The notes under the pieces are model-generated. The model worked only from the letters and a program-made list of their open reading frames with translations, was not told the DNA's origin and searched no databases. From NCBI GenBank assembly GCA_964449565.1, contig CAYUZB010000004.1:21023-85022 (forward strand): DNA of 64,000 nt. Direction: 5' to 3'. Below are positions 60,030 to 64,000 of the stretch, in pieces. This stretch comes from Granulosicoccus sp964449565. GTDB taxonomy: Bacteria; Pseudomonadota; Gammaproteobacteria; Granulosicoccales; Granulosicoccaceae. The position numbers were made by a program, and so were the translations under genes. Within the stretch, counting starts at the first letter, position 1; every line of letters starts with the position of its first letter.

Positions 60030-61766
60030 TCAGTTTGAGTCTGTTGTTTCTTCAAGCGCAGCGACACGTGCTTCTTGTGCGCTCGGAATGACACTGCGCA
60101 TCTGCGCGATCATTTCATCTGCTACTGCCTTGAGTTCCGTTCGGTACGCTTTCGCGATAGGTGCGGCCGCCGGTAACTCGATTTTCAGCGGGTCAACGTG
60201 CTTTTTATTCTTGCGGAATTCATAGTGCAGATGCGTACCCGTCACTCGGCCTGTGCGGCCAACATAACCGATGACATCACCTTGCTTTACACGCTTTCCG
60301 ACTTTGGACTTGTCCGAGATGCGTGACATGTGGGCATACAAGGTGCTGATAGTGTCGCCATGTTGCAGAACAACGGTCTTGCCATAGGCTGATTTGCTGC
60401 CGGAGAATTTGACGACTCCGTCGGCTGTGGCGTAAATCGGTGAGCCATGAGGTGCACCGTAATCAACCCCGCGATGAGCGCGAATCTTATGTAATACCGG
60501 ATGCATGCGATTCGGATCGAATTTCGAGGTTATGCGTACGACATCAACCGGGTGACGTAAAAAAGTACGCCGTTTTGATTGACCATCCGGCGAGTAGTAA
60601 TCAGTTTCACCTTCATTGTCGGTGAACCGAATGGCCCGATGAGTTCTGCCGCCGCGGACGAATTCTGCCGCCAGGATATCGCCATCGCCTATGTATCTGC
60701 CTTCGCGGTACAGTCGGTCATAGACGATGCTGAAGTGATCGCCTTTGCGAATGTCGCGAGAAAAATCGAGCTCCCATTGGAAGATCCGCGCCAGCTCCAT
60801 GATGGTGGATTGCTTGAGGTTTGCTTGCTCGGCTGCCAGGTACAAGGATTGTTCGATGGTGCCAGACGTGACGACGCGCTCCTTTTCGACCGGCAAGTCG
60901 ATGGACGCGACAGCAAAGTCATTCGCTGAGCGGCGAACGGTTATACGTTGGTTCTTGCCGACTTTTGTGCTCAGGCTATGAAAATCACCGTTGGGCAATT
61001 GCGTAATGAACAATTCTTGCCCGATCTTGAGGTTCGACAGATGTTTTTTGACCACATCGTCGGTCAGTAGCTGTGGCATGTGCTCTATCTTCACGCCGTG
61101 ATCATTCAGGATGCCAGACAAGGTATTGCCGGAAGCAACCTTGACGACAGTTTTGTTCGCGCCCGTCGGACTTTCGGCTTGATCTTTTACCGCTTGTAGC
61201 GCGGGATGGTTGACCAGCGTAGAGACGGTTACCGTGCGAGGCGCGTCCCGCCGTCCGTCGGGCGTCAATGCATCCAGTTCACCGAACAAGGGTAGCTCGG
61301 CGGCGAGTTGCGCCGCGCTATCATTGATGGCGTGTTCAACGTGATCTGTGAAGCTGGGTGGTGCGGGCTTGAAGAAGTTGGTATTTCCTGTGTTGCTTAA
61401 TGCGTCACTGGAGTCATCGAAGAAGAAGGTCGGCTTGAGTACGGTAGCAATGCGGGCTATTACCGGGGGGGCTTCCTCGACGGTACCGGTACTGTTGGTG
61501 GTCCAGAGTATACCGCCTGCAACAGCAACCAGAGCTGCTGTCAGCTTTCGCGAGTGGCTGAACGATGGTTCCGGCTCTGCATTCAGGCGCACGGCGCCTG
61601 CTGATGCTTCGCGACCAGAGTTGCGTGACGCTCTGGTTGGACCGGCTTTTTTAAATCCACTCAAAAATCTGAATCTCGAGGACTCACCGCGACTGGCCTC
61701 GGCACTGAACAGAGAGTGGGTGAAGTCCACAGAGTGGGGGCGGAATGGGGCGTTTTTGCTGCTCAA
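60030..61766 (-). CDS. M23-family peptidoglycan endopeptidase with LysM/OapA-like domain
   Basis: This 578-residue cell-wall hydrolase has one N-terminal membrane helix (LTAALVAVAGGILWTT, about residues 74-90) after a long basic cytoplasmic region. An OapA/LysM-like region follows (VVKVASGNTLSGILNDHGV ... NLKIGQELFITQLP), a linker (QSLYLAAEQANLKQSTIMEL), then the M23 catalytic domain with zinc ligands in KIRAHRGVDYGAPHGSP and GTHLHYEFR. It resembles MepM, which cuts D-Ala-mDAP cross-links to allow wall growth. The start is TTG (61766). It is divergent from tyrS, as in other gammaproteobacteria. Confidence 0.9.
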   Translation of the reverse strand: MSSKNAPFRPHSVDFTHSLFSAEASRGESSRFRFLSGFKKAGPTRASRNSGREASAGAVRLNAEPEPSFSHSRKLTAALVAVAGGILWTTNSTGTVEEAPPVIARIATVLKPTFFFDDSSDALSNTGNTNFFKPAPPSFTDHVEHAINDSAAQLAAELPLFGELDALTPDGRRDAPRTVTVSTLVNHPALQAVKDQAESPTGANKTVVKVASGNTLSGILNDHGVKIEHMPQLLTDDVVKKHLSNLKIGQELFITQLPNGDFHSLSTKVGKNQRITVRRSANDFAVASIDLPVEKERVVTSGTIEQSLYLAAEQANLKQSTIMELARIFQWELDFSRDIRKGDHFSIVYDRLYREGRYIGDGDILAAEFVRGGRTHRAIRFTDNEGETDYYSPDGQSKRRTFLRHPVDVVRITSKFDPNRMHPVLHKIRAHRGVDYGAPHGSPIYATADGVVKFSGSKSAYGKTVVLQHGDTISTLYAHMSRISDKSKVGKRVKQGDVIGYVGRTGRVTGTHLHYEFRKNKKHVDPLKIELPAAAPIAKAYRTELKAVADEMIAQMRSVIPSAQEARVAALEETTDSN

Positions 61767-61952
61767 CGCAATGATCCGGTTATTAGTTGTTTATATGATG
61801 GGCGCATATATTTTCGTTATAGTCTTACTGCAACGCTCCAAGACCTAGAATTGTAGAACAATCCTGCGTAAATGGTAGGGCTTCGCTCGTTGCAGCATCT
61901 TAAATTTACCTTTTCTGCAATTCCTCAACTCATACGTTAAGCCTGAAGAATC

Positions 61953-63197
61953 ATGCGTTCCGCTTCATCACCCAATTCCGGCCTCTCTGCAGGGGGTTTC
62001 CCTTCGATCGATGATCAGATCGCCTTGATATCGCGGGGGGCTGACGAAATACTGCTGCTCGACGATCTGCGCGAGCGCCTCAAGGAAGGGCGGCCGCTGA
62101 GGATCAAGGCTGGATTTGACCCTACCGCCCCCGATCTACATCTGGGTCATACAGTGCTGCTGAACAAGATGCGACAGTTTCAGGACCTTGGGCATCAGGT
62201 GATTTTTTTGATCGGCGATTTTACCGGGCGTATTGGCGATCCCAGTGGTCGTAACGCCACCCGTCCACCGCTAGACGACGAGGCGATCCTGGCCAATGCC
62301 CAAACTTACAAGGAACAGGTGTTCAAGATTCTGGACCCGGAGCGTACAGAGGTCAGGTTCAATGCGGAGTGGTTCGGACCGATGAATGCGAGTGATCTGA
62401 TCCGTCTGGCCTCGCGACAGACGCTTGCGCGCATGCTCGAGCGGGATGATTTTTCCAAGCGTTACCGCGAACAGCAACCGATCGCCCTGCACGAGTTCTT
62501 GTATCCCATGGTTCAGGGTTATGACTCTGTCGCACTGCAGGCGGATGTCGAGCTCGGCGGGACGGATCAAAAATTCAACCTGCTGATGGGGCGTGAACTG
62601 CAAAAAGGCAATGGACAGCCGCCACAGATCGTTCTGACCATGCCACTGCTCGAGGGTTTGGATGGCGTCAAAAAAATGTCCAAATCACTCGACAACTATG
62701 TCGGTGTGGATGATGTGCCTGATGAGATGTTCGGTAAATTGATGTCGATCCCGGATGACATCATGTGGCGCTATTTCGACCTGATCAGCCTGCGAAGTAA
62801 CGAGGAAATCGAGGCCTATCGCAGAAAGATCTCGGAGGGCATGAACCCGCGTGATGTGAAATTCGAGCTAGGCCTCGAAATTGTCGAGCGCTATCACAGC
62901 AAAACGGCGGCAGAATCTGCCAAGGAAGCCTTCATCAATCGCTTCAAGCATGGACAGCTCCCGGAGGATCTCGAGACGGTATCGATTGCCGTGGGTGATG
63001 GCCGACCTCTGGCCAATCTGCTTGTCGATGCTGGCTTGACCAGCGGCACATCCGACTCGCATCGGATGATCAAGGCTGGCGCGGTCAAGATCGATGGTCA
63101 CAAGACTGATGACGGCAAGCAGTTGATGCAGGCTGGAAGTACCCTGGTGCTCCAGGTTGGCAAGCGCCGAATCGCGCGAATTGCCCTACAAAAATAG
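61953..63197 (+). CDS. tyrS: Tyrosyl-tRNA synthetase
   Basis: It charges tRNA(Tyr). The 414-residue class I synthetase has a HIGH-type motif HLGHTVLLNKMRQF and KMSKS at GVKKMSKSLDNYVG, followed by a C-terminal S4-type RNA-binding domain (IKAGAVKIDGHKTDDGK). The GGTDQKFNLLMGR segment is typical of the TyrZ-like group also found in pseudomonads. It directly precedes the rRNA operon promoter by about 110 bp. Confidence 0.97.
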   Translation: MRSASSPNSGLSAGGFPSIDDQIALISRGADEILLLDDLRERLKEGRPLRIKAGFDPTAPDLHLGHTVLLNKMRQFQDLGHQVIFLIGDFTGRIGDPSGRNATRPPLDDEAILANAQTYKEQVFKILDPERTEVRFNAEWFGPMNASDLIRLASRQTLARMLERDDFSKRYREQQPIALHEFLYPMVQGYDSVALQADVELGGTDQKFNLLMGRELQKGNGQPPQIVLTMPLLEGLDGVKKMSKSLDNYVGVDDVPDEMFGKLMSIPDDIMWRYFDLISLRSNEEIEAYRRKISEGMNPRDVKFELGLEIVERYHSKTAAESAKEAFINRFKHGQLPEDLETVSIAVGDGRPLANLLVDAGLTSGTSDSHRMIKAGAVKIDGHKTDDGKQLMQAGSTLVLQVGKRRIARIALQK

Positions 63198-63270
63198 GTA
63201 TTTCTGAACACCTGGTGGCATTCAGACGTGATGTTGCGAGTGCTTCTGACAGGTGCCTGAGTCGAGCGGA

Positions 63271-63332
63271 TTAAAATTATTTTCGGCCTAGCTTGAAAAA
63301 GCGGTTGACCTTTACGCCAAGGGTCTTATACT
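63271..63332 (+). promoter_or_regulatory. rRNA operon promoter with UP-like element and GC-rich discriminator
   Basis: TTGACC (63305-63310), a 16-bp spacer and TATACT (63327-63332) form a strong sigma70 promoter. An A/T-rich stretch (63271-63283) lies upstream as a possible UP element. The bases after the -10 (TCGCCGCCTCGC) form a GC-rich discriminator of the kind that makes rRNA promoters sensitive to ppGpp. Confidence 0.8.
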
Positions 63333-63719
63333 TCGCCGCCTCGCTTCATTGTTGAGCTGCTTCGCAACCACCGCTAGTCAGGGCTGGTAGCCAAGTAACA
63401 TGGCTCTGAAGATTGAGCGAATTTTTTTCAAATTCGATGTTGACGGAGTGAGAGAACGTGGTAAACTTCTCGAACTCGGCCAAGCGGAATTGCTCCGCGT
63501 TGTTCGGCCCGCTCTTTTACAATTGAATCAAGTAACTTACATGGGTGCTTGTGTTGCGTTGGTTGCCTTGCAATAAACGTAATGAAAGTACCTAAGTCTA
63601 AGCTTTAATCTTTAGTTAGTTTTTGATCGATTAAGGGCTGGATTTCGGACTATTCATTCAAATAGCTTTAGCGTCGAAGGGCGCCTTGGAAGGTCTTCGG
63701 ATCTGAAAAGAAAACTATT
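63333..63719 (+). other. rRNA leader with boxA-type antitermination site
   Basis: This is the transcribed leader between the promoter and 16S rRNA. At 63510-63522, the sequence GCTCTTTTACAAT with a preceding C closely matches boxA (consensus TGCTCTTTAACAAT), which binds NusB-S10 to prevent early termination. No gene is seen in the region. The leader 3' part should pair with the 16S trailer for RNase III processing, but that trailer is outside the window. Confidence 0.7.
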
Positions 63720-64000
63720 AAACTGAAGAGTTTGATCCTGGCTCAGATTGAACGCTGGCGGTATGCTTTACACATGCAAGTCGAACGGCAGCATAGAGAG
63801 CTTGCTCTCTGATGGCGAGTGGCGGACGGGTGAGTAACACTTAGGAATCTATCCAGTAGCTGGGGATAACGTGTGGAAACGCACGCTAATACCGAATACG
63901 CACTACGGTGGAAAGAGGGGGATCTTCGGACCTCTCACTATTGGCTGAGCCTAAGCCGGATTAGCTTGTTGGTGGGGTAATGGCCTACCAAGGCGACGAT
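63720..64000 (+). rRNA. rrs: 16S ribosomal RNA, 5' part
   Basis: The sequence AACTGAAGAGTTTGATCCTG (63721-63740) is the universal 16S start, followed by GGCTCAGATTGAACGCTGGC, AGTCGAACGGCAGC and GGCGGACGGGTGAGTAA. About 280 bases of the roughly 1.5-kb gene are present; the rest is beyond the window. The operon reads rightwards from the promoter at 63305. Confidence 0.98.

Noticed and set aside
1..64000. Insertion sequences, prophage genes, tRNA genes or CRISPR arrays.
   Set aside because: No transposase, integrase, phage structural gene, clover-leaf tRNA pattern or regularly spaced repeats were seen in the translated frames or intergenic regions.

Overview
The window is a piece of a gammaproteobacterial chromosome of roughly balanced GC content. 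Two blocks follow Pseudomonas aeruginosa gene order, as I remember it: yggT-proC-yggS / pilT-pilU ... pyrC'-pyrB-pyrR-ruvX-yqgE-tonB-gshB / pilG-pilH-pilI-pilJ-chpA, and argC-DUF6776-erpA ... M23 peptidase-tyrS-16S rRNA. Type II secretion genes, Slp lipoproteins, BipA and ErpA also point to a Gram-negative gammaproteobacterium. The ABC-type sugar uptake operon with a MalK-like ATPase and the purine-degradation genes suggest a free-living, possibly marine, heterotroph. I cannot name the genus.

Layout. 1-9.2 kb: the end of a DUF898 membrane protein, an M48 protease, bipA (reverse), adenine deaminase, a HAD phosphatase with no conventional start codon, and a divergent acyl-CoA synthetase / SDR pair. 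9.2-11.6 kb: purine degradation (uraH, a peroxiredoxin, puuE and a small unknown gene). 11.7-16.2 kb: two tandem Slp lipoproteins, an exported serine protease, sdaA, and a CopD-like membrane gene interrupted by a 100-N scaffold gap whose flanks are the same 55 bp. 16.2-23.4 kb: a reverse-strand operon (LacI regulator, binding protein, two permeases, ATPase, MGH1-like glycosidase, D-lyxose/D-mannose isomerase) that reads as uptake and cleavage of a mannosyl- or glucosyl-glycerate-type solute. 23.5-25.3 kb: msrA-ppk2-unknown, with overlapping stops and starts. 25.4-31.4 kb: gspCDEF, without the other gsp genes. 31.8-35.7 kb: an HU protein with a histone-H1-like tail, then yggS-tal-proC-yggT on the reverse strand. 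35.8-38.1 kb: pilT-pilU.

38.2-44.4 kb is an accessory insertion in the conserved backbone: a galacturonokinase-like GHMP kinase overlapping a sugar-nucleotidyltransferase gene, a convergent GT47/exostosin-like glycosyltransferase, a large secreted DUF5060 protein behind a striking operator region, and thymidine kinase. 44.4-50.1 kb: gshB-tonB-yqgE-ruvX-pyrR-pyrB-pyrC', tightly coupled, where PyrC' has lost its metal-binding histidines. 50.3-57.5 kb: the Pil-Chp chemosensory operon that controls type IV pili, with a PilJ that has almost no periplasmic sensor domain and a ChpA of only 1527 residues. 57.7-64 kb: argC, a DUF6776 gene, erpA behind a near-consensus IscR type 1 site, an M23 peptidase, tyrS, and the promoter, boxA and first ~280 bp of an rRNA operon.

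I saw no CRISPR array, insertion sequence, prophage or tRNA gene. The best candidates for new biology are the solute-utilisation operon, the GHMP kinase / nucleotidyltransferase / GT47 / DUF5060 insertion, the minimal PilJ, and the unknown genes tied to puuE and ppk2.
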